Source: Lysinibacillus agricola
GTDB lineage: Bacteria > Bacillota > Bacilli > Bacillales_A > Planococcaceae
Reading direction: 5' to 3'
DNA: 64,000 nt
Assembly (NCBI RefSeq): GCF_016638705.1
Contig: NZ_CP067341.1
Coordinates: forward strand, 1,925,501-1,989,500
The notes under the pieces are model-generated. The model did no database searches. It saw nothing but the letters and a program-made list of their open reading frames with translations, and was not told the DNA's origin. Both the position numbers and the translations under genes were made by a program. This document shows, piece by piece, positions 26,578 through 35,987 of the stretch (within the stretch, counting starts at the first letter, position 1; each line of letters opens with the position of its first letter).

Positions 26578-26898
26578 TTAAATTGTAGTCACTAATTCAA
26601 CAGCTTCAACAATAATTGGTGTTCCTGCTGGTAAAGTGCCTGTAACAGTATGGAATGTTAATTCTGTTGCAGAAACTAAGTAAGAACCACCTTCCTGAAG
26701 CACCCCATTTATATATAAATTATAGTACCCGTTTGTTACGATTGGAAAAGTAGTTGCAGCAGTACTGCTATCATTTAAAAAGGTAGTAGCCTCAACCGTT
26801 GTGCCATCTGTGATAGTTAATGATGTAGCTAAAACATAGAAAAATCTTGTTGAAGCGCCTGTAACATTTACATTTATATTAATAATGGAAAGCGCCAC
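26578..26898 (-). CDS. DUF4183 protein, shorter copy
   Basis: A 106-residue protein from GTG 26898, chosen because GGAGGTG lies 7 bp upstream; a longer ATG start at 26913 would overlap that site. The body follows the DUF4183 pattern: RFFYVLATSL, then GYYNLYINGVLQEGGSY, then LPAGTPIIVEAVEL. The family occurs in spore-forming Bacillales, often on collagen-like or exosporium proteins, so a spore-surface role is inferred. Its partner lies 23 bp upstream and shares the pattern, suggesting tandem duplication. Confidence 0.78.
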   Translation of the reverse strand: MALSIININVNVTGASTRFFYVLATSLTITDGTTVEATTFLNDSSTAATTFPIVTNGYYNLYINGVLQEGGSYLVSATELTFHTVTGTLPAGTPIIVEAVELVTTI

Positions 26899-26921
26899 AA
26901 TTTTCACCTCCATTCATAATT

Positions 26922-27347
26922 TTACTTGGTAGAAAACCCTAATGATTCTATGATGATTGGAGTACCTCTATAAATTGTTGAATTATCTGGACTCAGAGTT
27001 AACGAGGTTGGAGTTAAAGTGTAAATTCCACCTTCCTGCATGACGGCATTGATATAAAGATTAACGTAGCCATTCGGATTAAAAATCATAAATTCAGTTG
27101 CTGGGTTCCCATTATCATCCCAAAATTGGCTAACAGCTAGGGTCGCCCCATTAGTCAAATTAATATCTGATGTAACAATATAGAAATATCTATTTATCGT
27201 TGGAATAATAGTTCCATCAGGGAAATTGACTGGGGGAGGGGGAATTGAAGATACGGCAATAGCTTTTATACGAGGCCATGTAAACCGATCTTCACAATCA
27301 CATGCACATTGTCGCTCAATTTTTCGATGATTCCTATGATTCACCAT
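26922..27347 (-). CDS. DUF4183 protein with cysteine-rich N-terminus
   Basis: A 141-residue protein from ATG 27347, which has GGAG 8 bp upstream; ATG 27383 is a weaker alternative adding twelve residues. The N-terminus carries RQCACDCEDR, a cysteine cluster that could crosslink or bind metal. The C-terminal DUF4183 domain shows RYFYIVTSD, GYVNLYINAVMQEGGIY and YRGTPIIIESLG. It probably forms a two-gene unit with the shorter copy downstream. A spore-coat or exosporium role is inferred from the family. Confidence 0.76.
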   Translation of the reverse strand: MVNHRNHRKIERQCACDCEDRFTWPRIKAIAVSSIPPPPVNFPDGTIIPTINRYFYIVTSDINLTNGATLAVSQFWDDNGNPATEFMIFNPNGYVNLYINAVMQEGGIYTLTPTSLTLSPDNSTIYRGTPIIIESLGFSTK

Positions 27348-27560
27348 ATTTTTATCACTCCATTTATTTATTGTTGCCCCCATATATCTTTGTTCAATTG
27401 CTCATCAAACAGTTTTTTAAACTTAAATTTCCTTACCTTAAAATAAGAAGAAAATTAGTATTTGCTTAGTTGTGCATCCTCTATGAAATAGAAATTAGTA
27501 GTTTTTTTAGAAGAATACTGGCTCATCACCAAAAAGGTGAAGATGACATTTGTTAAAACG

Positions 27561-27720
27561 TATGCATGTAGATAAGTTGATTGGAGTGGAGGCTGGGCGA
27601 CTCCTTGGGGATTAGCGCCTCATCGGACGCCCCCAGGAAGCTCTGCTCTGCGCGAAAGCGTAGCGGCAGCAACAAAGGCGCCCAGTCGGAACGGAAATCA
27701 ACCACACGTTTTGATAATGG
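27561..27720. repeat. Dispersed repeat element, compact copy
   Basis: About 160 bp running from TATGCATGTAGATAAGTTGA to AACCACACGTTTTGATAATG. Blocks recur inverted at 32405-32830 and in part at 10364-10397 and 44758-44801. It contains one GCGAAAGCGTAGCGGCAGCAAC core, the unit expanded at 32544. The rest of the 27348-27890 gap shows no gene. Confidence 0.85.
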
Positions 27721-27890
27721 GCCTAAATAATGCTTTGTTTTTTTGATTAAACAGGACAATATGGATGAATATGGCGTCTGAAACCCTTATATCAATGCTT
27801 ATTAAAGTAAATTAGTGTTATACTTTGCTTGTCGAATAAGGTAGAATACTAATTATGAACAATTTATGAATAAAGGGGTTACTGGTTTTT

Positions 27891-30800
27891 ATGAAAGATT
27901 TTGAACAACAGTTGGAGGCGCTATTAAAGCAAGCCTCGTTACAATACATAATCTATCAGCATAATGTTGATACAGAGCGTATGGATAAGACATCACTTTT
28001 TGCACGTAAAATACAGCAAAAAGAATATGTCATTGGCTTTGCGGGCCATTTCTCTGCTGGTAAATCAAGTATGATTAACGCTCTATCTGGTGAAGATTTA
28101 CTTGCGGCAAGCCCTATTCCAACGAGTGCTAATATCGTCAAAGTCCATAAATCAGAAGAAGACTTTGCGGTTGTCTACATGCATAATGAAAAGCCTGTAA
28201 AATTTGAAGCAGGCTATGATTTTAAAACAGTTAAAGAGCTAAGTAAAAATGGGGATCTAGTGTCACAAATTGAAATCGGTCATAGCACATCGACATTACC
28301 ACTAGGCGTTACTGTTATGGATACGCCGGGTGTCGACTCGACAGATGATGCACACCGCATGTCAACAGAGTCAGCTCTTCATATTGCTGATATCGTATTT
28401 TATACAATGGACTACAATCACGTGCAATCAGAATTGAATTTTCAATTTACAAAGCAATTAATGAAGTACAATCCAAACGTTTATTTAATCGTTAACATGA
28501 TTGATAAACATAATGAAAATGAATTAAGCTTTGAGGAATTTAAAGCAACAGTTCACAATTCCTTTGAGGCTTGGGGTGTAGTACCGAAGGGCGTATTTTT
28601 CACTTCATTAAGAGAGCCTAAGCACCCTTATAACGATTTTGAGGTCGTAAAGAAAATCGTTATGGATAGTATGAATGATTGGCAGGATCAACTTGTACAG
28701 ACTGCATCAAATACACTGCGTTTATTACAAAGTGAGCATGACAATTATTTAACGGAAGAAAGACAGGATCGTTTAGACATCGATGAAGATGTTTTAAGTG
28801 CCGATGACTGGGCAAACCATAAAGATATTTTAGAGCAGTACAATAAGTTAAATCGTCAAGTTGAACTGTTCTCCGTAGAGGCATGGAATGAAACGTTCGA
28901 AGAGCAACGTAAAGAACTACTGGCGAATGCAGCCATTATGCCTGCAGATTTACGCGATAAATTACGTCTGTATTTAGAGAGTCAGCAGGACGGTTTCAAG
29001 GTGGGGGGCTTATTTACCGCTAAGAAAAAGACAGAGGAAGAGCGTAACCGTCGCAAAGAGGATGCCTATAGTGCCTATCAAAATGTTGTGCATGCACAAA
29101 TTACTGGACATTTAAAAGGGTTAATGAAAAAGGTGTTAAAGGATGTTAGTGCATTAAATGAAGAACGTGCTACAGCTATTGATGCCTACGCCTTTGAATT
29201 ACCATTCTCACTTATTGAGCAGCAGGTACAAGTTGGTGCTCTATTAACTGGAGATGCCATTCTAAACTTTGCCAACCGTGTGGCAGAGGCGACTAAACGC
29301 TACTATATCCAGGAAACAGATAATTGGAAGGATGCACAAGCAGCAACTTTAGAAGCGGTTGCTACTGAAACAGCTGCTCCATCTAAATTAAAAATGGCTG
29401 GAATGCAAGCGAAAGTTGATGCCATTCAAGCAGTGCTTGAAATAGAGGGTTATCAGCAATATAGTGCAAGTATTATGCATCAGGCAAGTAATGAAATACG
29501 AAAGATAGCCAATCAACAGCTGACAAATTGGGATCATTCCTTTAAGCAAGATTTAGCAGATATTCGATTGTTTGATGAATCAATGTTAAAGCCAAAAGAG
29601 GAGATGTTACAACAGGAAGAGGCACAGCAAGCAGTAAGTGCAACAAGCCTTCCTATTGAAGGTGTAGTTAAGCGTGCACTTCATACGGCAAATGCAGTAA
29701 AAGATGTACAAGGCTTTGCGGAAGTGGCGAGTTACTTAGAAAATAAAGTAGAACGATTACAGAAAAAGGATTTCACAATCGCGCTTTTCGGTGCATTTAG
29801 TGCAGGGAAATCTTCGTTCTCTAATGCCTTAATGGGTGCCAAAGTTTTACCTGTATCTCCAAACCCTACAACAGCGGCTATTAATAAAATTCGTCCTGTG
29901 ACACCAGAGCATCCGCATGAAACAGCAGATGTACTGTTAAAAACAGCTGACCAAATGCTAGAGGATATTCAAGCTTCATACGCAGCAGTGGGTTTATCGG
30001 TTTCTTCTTTAGAAGAGGCGTTTAATCGTGCAGATGAAGGACTTGCGGTGCAGCTATCGGACGAACGATTAAATGTGCATAAATCATTTATTCGTGCATA
30101 TAAAGAAGGGTTCCCAACATTTAAGTCTGAGCTTGGAAAAGTATTACGTGTTAATCGTGAAGAGTTCGAAAAATTTGTTGCGCAGGAAAATAAATCATGC
30201 TTTGTCGATAATATTGATTTCTATTATGATAGTCCGTTAACACGCATGGGTGTGACACTTGTTGACACACCAGGAGCAGATTCTATTAATGCGCGTCATA
30301 CAGGTGTGGCATTTGAATATATTCGAAATGCTGATGCAATCTTGTTTATTACTTATTATAATCATGCTTTTGCTAAAGCTGACCGTGAGTTTTTAATCCA
30401 GCTTGGTCGTGTGAAGGATGCCTTCGAACTTGATAAAATGTTCTTTATCGTCAATGCGATTGATTTAGCGACAACAGAAGAAGAACAGGAAGATGTAAAA
30501 GGCTATGTACGTTCAGAATTACAACGCTTTGGCATTCGCTTCCCTCGACTTTACGGTGTGTCAAGCTTACTGGCATTAAAGGAAAAAGTAGAGGGTGCTG
30601 ATTTAACATCAGGTATGCCACCGTTCGAGGATGCCTTCCACACATTCTTAAATGATGAATTAAGCGCATTGGCTGTTCAGGCACTTGCAGAGGAAGTCGA
30701 TAAAACGGAGCAACGTTTAGGTGACTTAATTGCGCAGACAGAAGAGAACTTAAAGCGTAAGGATGAGCGATTAGAGGAATTAGCAACTCTTGAACAGCAT

Positions 30801-31502
30801 ATAAAATCGAAGTTCAATTCGCTTAATGCAAGTATGGTAGAAAGTGAAACGAAGCAAGAACTGGATGAATTACTTTATTATGTCCTTCAGCGTGTGTATT
30901 ATCGTTACCCAGAGTTCTTTAAGGAAGGCTACAATCCATCAACATTTGCAGCAATGCCAGCTCAGCAAGCACTAGAGCATGCTTTAAAGGAAGTAATGCA
31001 AAGTTTACGATTTGATTTTACGCAAGAAATGCGTGTAACAAACTTCCGTTTATCACAGTTTATTAGTAAGAAGATGCAACTGCGCTTTAGAGATGAAGTG
31101 CGTGAGCTTAAAGAATTAAACCGTAGCTTCTCATTCTTAGCGTTTGAATCCTCTGAGCCGGATTTACTTGATTTTGAAGGACCATTTACAGATATCACGA
31201 AATATTCAGGAGTGAAATCTCACTTCCGCAATCCAAAGGCATTCTTTGAGAAAAATGAAAAAGTGAAGCTAAGTGAGGCGCTAGAGGGATTAACAAAACC
31301 AGATGCGCAAAATTATTTAGATTCACAAAAAGTATCTCTCATGACATGGGCTATTACCTTTATTGCTGAGGAAGCGGAGAAATTACGTTTGCATATTTAC
31401 CATCAGGCACTTGAACAAATTGAAACAGAAAGACTTGCACTTCAGGAAGAAAGCCGCTTAGTTTCTTGGAAAGCTATATACTCTCAATTACAATACACAT
31501 GA
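27891..31502 (+). CDS. dynA: Double-headed bacterial dynamin DynA
   Basis: A 1203-residue protein with two fused dynamin-like halves, matching B. subtilis DynA (about 1190). The first GTPase has P-loop GHFSAGKSS near residue 50 and DTPGVDSTDD. The second has GAFSAGKSS near residue 632 and DTPGADSINARH. Long helical stalk segments follow each head. DynA tethers and fuses membranes and supports membrane repair and phage or antibiotic stress tolerance. The sulfurtransferase starts 10 bp after its stop, so the two are probably co-transcribed. Confidence 0.95.
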   Translation: MKDFEQQLEALLKQASLQYIIYQHNVDTERMDKTSLFARKIQQKEYVIGFAGHFSAGKSSMINALSGEDLLAASPIPTSANIVKVHKSEEDFAVVYMHNEKPVKFEAGYDFKTVKELSKNGDLVSQIEIGHSTSTLPLGVTVMDTPGVDSTDDAHRMSTESALHIADIVFYTMDYNHVQSELNFQFTKQLMKYNPNVYLIVNMIDKHNENELSFEEFKATVHNSFEAWGVVPKGVFFTSLREPKHPYNDFEVVKKIVMDSMNDWQDQLVQTASNTLRLLQSEHDNYLTEERQDRLDIDEDVLSADDWANHKDILEQYNKLNRQVELFSVEAWNETFEEQRKELLANAAIMPADLRDKLRLYLESQQDGFKVGGLFTAKKKTEEERNRRKEDAYSAYQNVVHAQITGHLKGLMKKVLKDVSALNEERATAIDAYAFELPFSLIEQQVQVGALLTGDAILNFANRVAEATKRYYIQETDNWKDAQAATLEAVATETAAPSKLKMAGMQAKVDAIQAVLEIEGYQQYSASIMHQASNEIRKIANQQLTNWDHSFKQDLADIRLFDESMLKPKEEMLQQEEAQQAVSATSLPIEGVVKRALHTANAVKDVQGFAEVASYLENKVERLQKKDFTIALFGAFSAGKSSFSNALMGAKVLPVSPNPTTAAINKIRPVTPEHPHETADVLLKTADQMLEDIQASYAAVGLSVSSLEEAFNRADEGLAVQLSDERLNVHKSFIRAYKEGFPTFKSELGKVLRVNREEFEKFVAQENKSCFVDNIDFYYDSPLTRMGVTLVDTPGADSINARHTGVAFEYIRNADAILFITYYNHAFAKADREFLIQLGRVKDAFELDKMFFIVNAIDLATTEEEQEDVKGYVRSELQRFGIRFPRLYGVSSLLALKEKVEGADLTSGMPPFEDAFHTFLNDELSALAVQALAEEVDKTEQRLGDLIAQTEENLKRKDERLEELATLEQHIKSKFNSLNASMVESETKQELDELLYYVLQRVYYRYPEFFKEGYNPSTFAAMPAQQALEHALKEVMQSLRFDFTQEMRVTNFRLSQFISKKMQLRFRDEVRELKELNRSFSFLAFESSEPDLLDFEGPFTDITKYSGVKSHFRNPKAFFEKNEKVKLSEALEGLTKPDAQNYLDSQKVSLMTWAITFIAEEAEKLRLHIYHQALEQIETERLALQEESRLVSWKAIYSQLQYT

Positions 31503-31512
31503 GGTGATTCAC

Positions 31513-32322
31513 TTGGGAAAAGTATTCAAATCAGTTGAGGATATTCAATTAGACGAAATCCGTTTCGTCGATGCTCGCTTTGATTTACAAAACAAAGAGG
31601 CAGGAAAAAAAGCATTTGAAGAAGGTCATGCACCAGGTGCTATTTATGTCGATTTAGAGCAGGAGCTATCAGATATGGAGTCCAGTAATGGTCGTCATCC
31701 AATGCCAGAAAAGGAAAAGCTAGCGGCAATATTTCAAGGATTAGGGTTACGCTATGAGGATCAAATTGTCGTTTACGATCAAGGAGCTGCACCATTTGCA
31801 CCTCGCGCTTGGTGGATGCTGACGTATGCAGGCTTTCCAAATGTAGTGATTGTGAATGGTGGTGCCCCTGCTCTCGAGGAAAAAGTATCTTTCACTAAGG
31901 ACATTATAAAATATCCACCGACTACAATTGAATTTGAATGGAGAGATGAACTGTATGCTCCGCGTGAAGCAGTTAAAGCCATTGTGGACGGAGAGGTGGA
32001 AGCAACGTTATTAGATGCGCGTGCTGCAGCTCGCTACCGTGGTGAAATGGAGCCTCTTGATAAAGTAGCTGGGCATATTCCAACAGCGAAAAACTTTGAC
32101 TGGGAGCAATTAAAGTCAGATGGTCAATTGCAAGCCAATGATGCGTTACGCAACAAGGTTGCACGCGACGAGCACGTTGTTGTCTATTGTGGAAGTGGTG
32201 TTACAGCATCACCATTATATGCAGTGCTAGCAGATGAAGGTTATGAAAATATTCAACTGTATGTAGGTAGCTTTAGTGACTGGATTACACAATATGATGT
32301 AGAAAAAGGTACAAATGAATAA
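31513..32322 (+). CDS. Two-domain rhodanese sulfurtransferase
   Basis: A 269-residue thiosulfate/3-mercaptopyruvate-type sulfurtransferase. The N-terminal rhodanese domain is inactive (VVYDQGAAPFAPRAWW where Cys would be) and the C-terminal one carries C226 in VYCGSGVTASPL. CGSGVTA favours the mercaptopyruvate type. TTG 31513 is chosen because GAGGTGA lies 6 bp before it; an in-frame GTG at 31504 sits inside that site. It follows dynA by 10 bp and ends at a terminator. Confidence 0.92.
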   Translation: MGKVFKSVEDIQLDEIRFVDARFDLQNKEAGKKAFEEGHAPGAIYVDLEQELSDMESSNGRHPMPEKEKLAAIFQGLGLRYEDQIVVYDQGAAPFAPRAWWMLTYAGFPNVVIVNGGAPALEEKVSFTKDIIKYPPTTIEFEWRDELYAPREAVKAIVDGEVEATLLDARAAARYRGEMEPLDKVAGHIPTAKNFDWEQLKSDGQLQANDALRNKVARDEHVVVYCGSGVTASPLYAVLADEGYENIQLYVGSFSDWITQYDVEKGTNE

Positions 32323-32337
32323 ATGATTGAAGAAGAG

Positions 32338-32363
32338 ACGCTCACTTTGGTGGGCGTTTTTTT
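32338..32363 (+). terminator. Terminator of the dynA unit
   Basis: An 8-bp stem with one wobble (32338-32345 with 32350-32357) and seven T. Confidence 0.88.
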
Positions 32364-32404
32364 CTTGGAGAAAGAAATAAAACCTCAAATGCTTAGTCTA
32401 TCAC

Positions 32405-32830
32405 CAATACGTGTGGTTGATTTCCGTTCCGACTGGGCGCTTTGTTGCTGCCGCTACGCTTTCGCACAGATAAAACATTTGCCGCTGACGCTTCGCTTTC
32501 GCGCAGAGCAGAGCTTCCTGGGGGTGTCCGATGAGCCGCTTTTATTGCTGCCGCTTCGTTTTCGCACAGAAAAAACATTGTTGCTGCTGCTTCGCTTTCG
32601 CACAGAAAAAACATTGTTGCTGCCGCTTCGCTTTCGCACAGAAAAAACATTGTTGCTGCCGCTTCGCTTTCGCACAGAAAAAACATTGTTGCTGCCGCTT
32701 CGCTTTCGCACAGAAAAAACATTGTTGCTGCCGCTTCGCTTTCGCACAGAAAACATCCGCTGCGCTGCAGGGTCTCATCTGTGACGCTAATCCCCAAGGA
32801 GTCGCAATCTCCAATCAACTTATATGCATG
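32405..32830. repeat. Dispersed repeat element, expanded copy
   Basis: The inverted counterpart of 27561-27720: it begins with CGTGTGGTTGATTTCCGTTC and ends with CCAATCAACTTATATGCATG. Two degenerate core units (32442-32511) and then a six-unit array (32544-32756) are inserted in its middle, stretching it to about 425 bp. It lies between the dynA terminator and the sigma factor gene. Confidence 0.88.
32544..32756. repeat. 36-bp tandem array, six units
   Basis: Six head-to-tail units (first 33 bp, then starts at 32577, 32613, 32649, 32685 and 32721) of a sequence containing TTGTTGCTGCCGCTTCGCTT. Since 36 is a multiple of three and the unit has no stops in several frames, it creates long but spurious reading frames on both strands. 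There are no spacers, so this is not CRISPR. Confidence 0.92.
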
Positions 32831-32911
32831 ACATATACATTTTAAGTAATTTACAAAGTTTTAAAGCCAAATTTGTTATTTTAAGGTCTAATAGGTAAAG
32901 GGGGTGAGCTA

Positions 32912-33427
32912 GTGCAGGAAATACTCGTCCAACGAGCAAAAGAGGGCGATGCAGAGGCGTTCGCACAGTTATTTTCACAGTTTGAGAATGATTTATATAA
33001 AATGGCCTATGTATACGTAGGCAATGAGGCTGATGCACTTGATGTTGTGCAGGAGGTCGCTTACCGCAGCTTTAAATACATACATTCATTACAAAGCGTA
33101 ACTTATATAAAAACATGGTTAATGAGGATTGCCATTAATTGTGCGACAGATTTGCTAAAAAAGCGGGAGCAGATCCTGCCATGTGAGGCGGAGTTAGAAA
33201 TAAGTGAAGAGCCACTTGAGGAGCTTCCAGAAAAATGGGCGTTGGAAGATGTAATGACAAAGCTCACAAAAGAGGAAAAAGACGTTATTTTACTTCGATT
33301 TTATCATGATTATACATTATCTCAAGTGGCTCAGGTTTTGCAGCTAAAATTAGGAACCGCGAAAACCATTTTATATCGTGCATTAAAAAAATTAAAGCAA
33401 GCGCTTGAACAGGAGGTACAAGGATGA
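32912..33427 (+). CDS. ECF-type RNA polymerase sigma factor
   Basis: A 171-residue sigma-70 protein with only regions 2 and 4. Region 2 shows ADALDVVQEVAYRSFKYI and region 4 the helix-turn-helix YTLSQVAQVLQLKLGTAKTILYR, split here by domain. GTG 32912 has AAAGGGGGTGAGC before it. Its stop overlaps the next gene by 4 bp. Such sigma factors are held inactive by a membrane anti-sigma factor, probably the next gene product. Confidence 0.93.
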   Translation: MQEILVQRAKEGDAEAFAQLFSQFENDLYKMAYVYVGNEADALDVVQEVAYRSFKYIHSLQSVTYIKTWLMRIAINCATDLLKKREQILPCEAELEISEEPLEELPEKWALEDVMTKLTKEEKDVILLRFYHDYTLSQVAQVLQLKLGTAKTILYRALKKLKQALEQEVQG

Positions 33428-34533
33428 ACGATTTTAAAAAGCAGTTGGATCAAATTGATATCCCAAAATCGTTGCATAAGCGTAGTCTACAAGGAATTGA
33501 ACAAGCAAAAAAAGAGCAGCAAATCTCTAAGCGCTGGATGCCTAAAATATTGACTGTTGCTGTGACGCTCGCAGCAGGAGGTTTTATAGCTTTAAGTGTA
33601 GGAGAAGAGCATGATACACGACAACAGCAGTCGAGCAGTTTATTAGATGGGAGTCTATCCTCACCTATTTTGTATTGGAGCATAGCAATTTTCCTAATGA
33701 TAATGACTATTTTTGTTGTGAAAATGGCGATTCGAAAAGGGATGGATAAAACGGCGAGTATAGCAATGGGCTTCATTATGGCGCTATTGCTCGGTAATAG
33801 TGCATTTTATTTGCAAAATCAATTGCCAAGACCAATCACTGTCCCACTTGTGCAAGACTTTTTTAGTAGCAATGAGTCCTATGACTTTACAATCCATTAT
33901 ATTACAAATAAAAGCGACCGACGTTTTGTGAAATATTTACAGGCCAACAATCTTACATTGCAAGCAAGGGACTATGGCGATAGAGAAAATAAAGGAATCT
34001 CATATTATCCAGCAGATGTCACAAATGAAAGTTCTCATCAGTTTATGCGTGCAGCTTATTTTGTTGGAAATAAAGAGGAGATAAAGACACTGATTAACAG
34101 TACAGAAGTGTTTCTAGTGCTTGATGATGGTGAAAAGCTATCAACGACATTGCGAATAGATTTTGAGCATTCAGCAAAAGAGTTAAAAGGGTTTATAGGG
34201 ACATCTGGTAGTTATGATGGTGACAGAACAGCGACGTTTGTTCTGACACAGGATGTAGTGCTAGATACAGTAAATATACCTGAAGTATTAAATCGAAGTA
34301 TTAGTTTTACAGAAATTAAAGTCAATGAAATTGCATATACGGAAAAGGATTTTCCCATTGCTGTGAAGAAGGGGCAACGAGTAACAATCTCATTCCATAT
34401 CAGTGAGACAGGAATGGACGTACATGCGAAGGTTGGTGTTAGTGGTCCAGATGGGATGTTACCAATATGGATACAGAGAGAAGCTTCATTTAAAATCACA
34501 AAAATAAGAGAGGAGATTGAGAGGCATGATTGA
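33424..34533 (+). CDS. Probable membrane anti-sigma factor
   Basis: A 369-residue protein. About 38 cytoplasmic residues precede three membrane helices (about 40-58, 80-100 and 113-130). A large external domain of about 230 residues follows, ending in a short charged tail. The ATGA overlap with the sigma gene and the topology fit a transmembrane anti-sigma factor whose external part senses stress, but no zinc-binding or RsgI motif is evident. The external domain belongs to no family I recognise. Its end overlaps the next start by 8 bp. Confidence 0.6.
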   Translation: MNDFKKQLDQIDIPKSLHKRSLQGIEQAKKEQQISKRWMPKILTVAVTLAAGGFIALSVGEEHDTRQQQSSSLLDGSLSSPILYWSIAIFLMIMTIFVVKMAIRKGMDKTASIAMGFIMALLLGNSAFYLQNQLPRPITVPLVQDFFSSNESYDFTIHYITNKSDRRFVKYLQANNLTLQARDYGDRENKGISYYPADVTNESSHQFMRAAYFVGNKEEIKTLINSTEVFLVLDDGEKLSTTLRIDFEHSAKELKGFIGTSGSYDGDRTATFVLTQDVVLDTVNIPEVLNRSISFTEIKVNEIAYTEKDFPIAVKKGQRVTISFHISETGMDVHAKVGVSGPDGMLPIWIQREASFKITKIREEIERHD

Positions 34534-35083
34534 TTTGTCAGAAAAGCATCGGCAATTGAATTTATTAAAGTGGCTAACGATTGCTCTATGCTTAAAACTT
34601 GTATTTTTAAATGTTTTTCCATACGCCTTCTATGTACAGCAGCTATTGATTTACTTTGCGTGTATGAAGAGTCTGTCTTATTTTAAAGGTAAAACATTGG
34701 CCAAACATTACATTTTCATTGGATTCATACTTTTAATTACAAATATTGTAACCTCACATTTGCTTACCATTACATGGCACTTAGTGTTAACAGTTATCGT
34801 TGACTTACTCATTATTTTAGAATTCGGCAAAATTATAGTAGAAATTGAGAAACATTATAATATACTAGGTTCTACTCATCGTATTATGAAAAAATATATG
34901 TGGATTGTACTCTCTGTTTCCGCATGTTGGACTTTTCTAATGAATATAGAATACGATGCAATGGTCTCTCTATTAATAGTAGGAGCTGTTTTGATATTAA
35001 TCGCCAATATACGTTTACTTTTCCATTTTCGTAGTTTGAAAAAGGATATTAAATTAGCGATGCGGGTTGTCATGTATTCATAA
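34526..35083 (+). CDS. Integral membrane protein of the sigma-factor operon
   Basis: A 185-residue hydrophobic protein with about five or six membrane helices and short loops; no family is recognised. ATG 34526 overlaps the preceding gene, so it is translated with it. It is the third gene of the ECF unit and may be part of the sensing complex or a target. An in-frame TTG at 34517 is a less likely start. Confidence 0.7.
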   Translation: MIDLSEKHRQLNLLKWLTIALCLKLVFLNVFPYAFYVQQLLIYFACMKSLSYFKGKTLAKHYIFIGFILLITNIVTSHLLTITWHLVLTVIVDLLIILEFGKIIVEIEKHYNILGSTHRIMKKYMWIVLSVSACWTFLMNIEYDAMVSLLIVGAVLILIANIRLLFHFRSLKKDIKLAMRVVMYS

Positions 35084-35142
35084 AATGACTGGCCATTCAT
35101 TTTGTGCTACACTCTTTTTACAAAGGGTGAAGGAGGAATAGG

Positions 35143-35973
35143 ATGTTTAAACGAGAAAAAAGTATAGAGATTCAACGAAATCGTGATGTGCAATGTGCTC
35201 ACGGTAAAGTAGCTGTTCAGGGTATTGGAATGAGTGTTTATAGCTTTTTTGTGGATGGGTTACTTATTGACACAGGCTCACACTCACTTTCGAAGGAGTT
35301 CCAATCCTTTTTTAACGAAATACCGATTGAGCAATTGGCGCTAACACATTCCCATGAGGATCATGCAGGAAATGCAGCATGGATTCAGCAGCATAAGAGT
35401 GTACCTATCTATATTCACCGAGATTCGGTAAATATTTGTGCAGAGGATGGAGAGTATCCATTTTATCGACAGGCATTATGGGGAGAGCGACAAGCGTTTA
35501 TGGCTCAACCGTTTGGCGATACATTGCAAACGAAATCGGCTACATGGGATGTTATTGAAACACCGGGACATACAACAGATCATGTATCATTTTACAATCG
35601 AGAAACAGGTGCAATGTTTACAGGCGATTTATATATACAGACGAAAACTAAGGTTGTCCTTGATGAAGAAAATATCGTACATACCTTGGCGTCTTTGAAG
35701 AATATATTAAACTATGATTTTCAGGAAGTTTATTGCTGTCATGCAGGCTATATAGAGGATGGTCGAGCGAAAATACAAGAAAAAATTGCTTATTTAGAAG
35801 ACATGGAGGGTAAAATAAAACAATTGTTCAATAAAGGTTATTCAGTAGAAGAAATCACAAAAACAACCTTTCCTCGTGATTACCCGATTACAAAAGCATC
35901 AGAGGAACAGTGGTCTTCTAAACATATTATCACCGCTTTTATAAATCATTTTACGCAAGAGTCCTTAAAATAA
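35143..35973 (+). CDS. MBL-fold metallo-hydrolase
   Basis: A 276-residue metallo-beta-lactamase-fold enzyme. The metal motif H69-S-H71-E-D73-H74 and later histidines in ETPGHTTDHVS and CCHAGY make a two-metal centre of the glyoxalase-II-like type. GGAGGAATAGG precedes the ATG. The last codons lie inside its own terminator (35957-35987). The substrate is not inferable; thioester or lactone hydrolysis is common in the fold. Confidence 0.88.
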   Translation: MFKREKSIEIQRNRDVQCAHGKVAVQGIGMSVYSFFVDGLLIDTGSHSLSKEFQSFFNEIPIEQLALTHSHEDHAGNAAWIQQHKSVPIYIHRDSVNICAEDGEYPFYRQALWGERQAFMAQPFGDTLQTKSATWDVIETPGHTTDHVSFYNRETGAMFTGDLYIQTKTKVVLDEENIVHTLASLKNILNYDFQEVYCCHAGYIEDGRAKIQEKIAYLEDMEGKIKQLFNKGYSVEEITKTTFPRDYPITKASEEQWSSKHIITAFINHFTQESLK

Positions 35974-35987
35974 GGACTCTTTTTTTG
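35957..35987 (+). terminator. Terminator of the MBL gene and intron insertion site
   Basis: A perfect 11-bp stem (35957-35967 with 35971-35981) overlapping the stop codon, with seven T. The group II intron begins one base after the T run. Confidence 0.9.

Noticed and set aside
32544..32756. Possible CRISPR array
   Set aside because: Units are head-to-tail without unique spacers, and no cas genes are nearby.
32323..32845. Several long overlapping reading frames on both strands, including one continuing from the sulfurtransferase stop
   Set aside because: They consist of the 36-bp tandem repeat, which is open in several frames by its length; there is no ribosome site and the translations are low-complexity.
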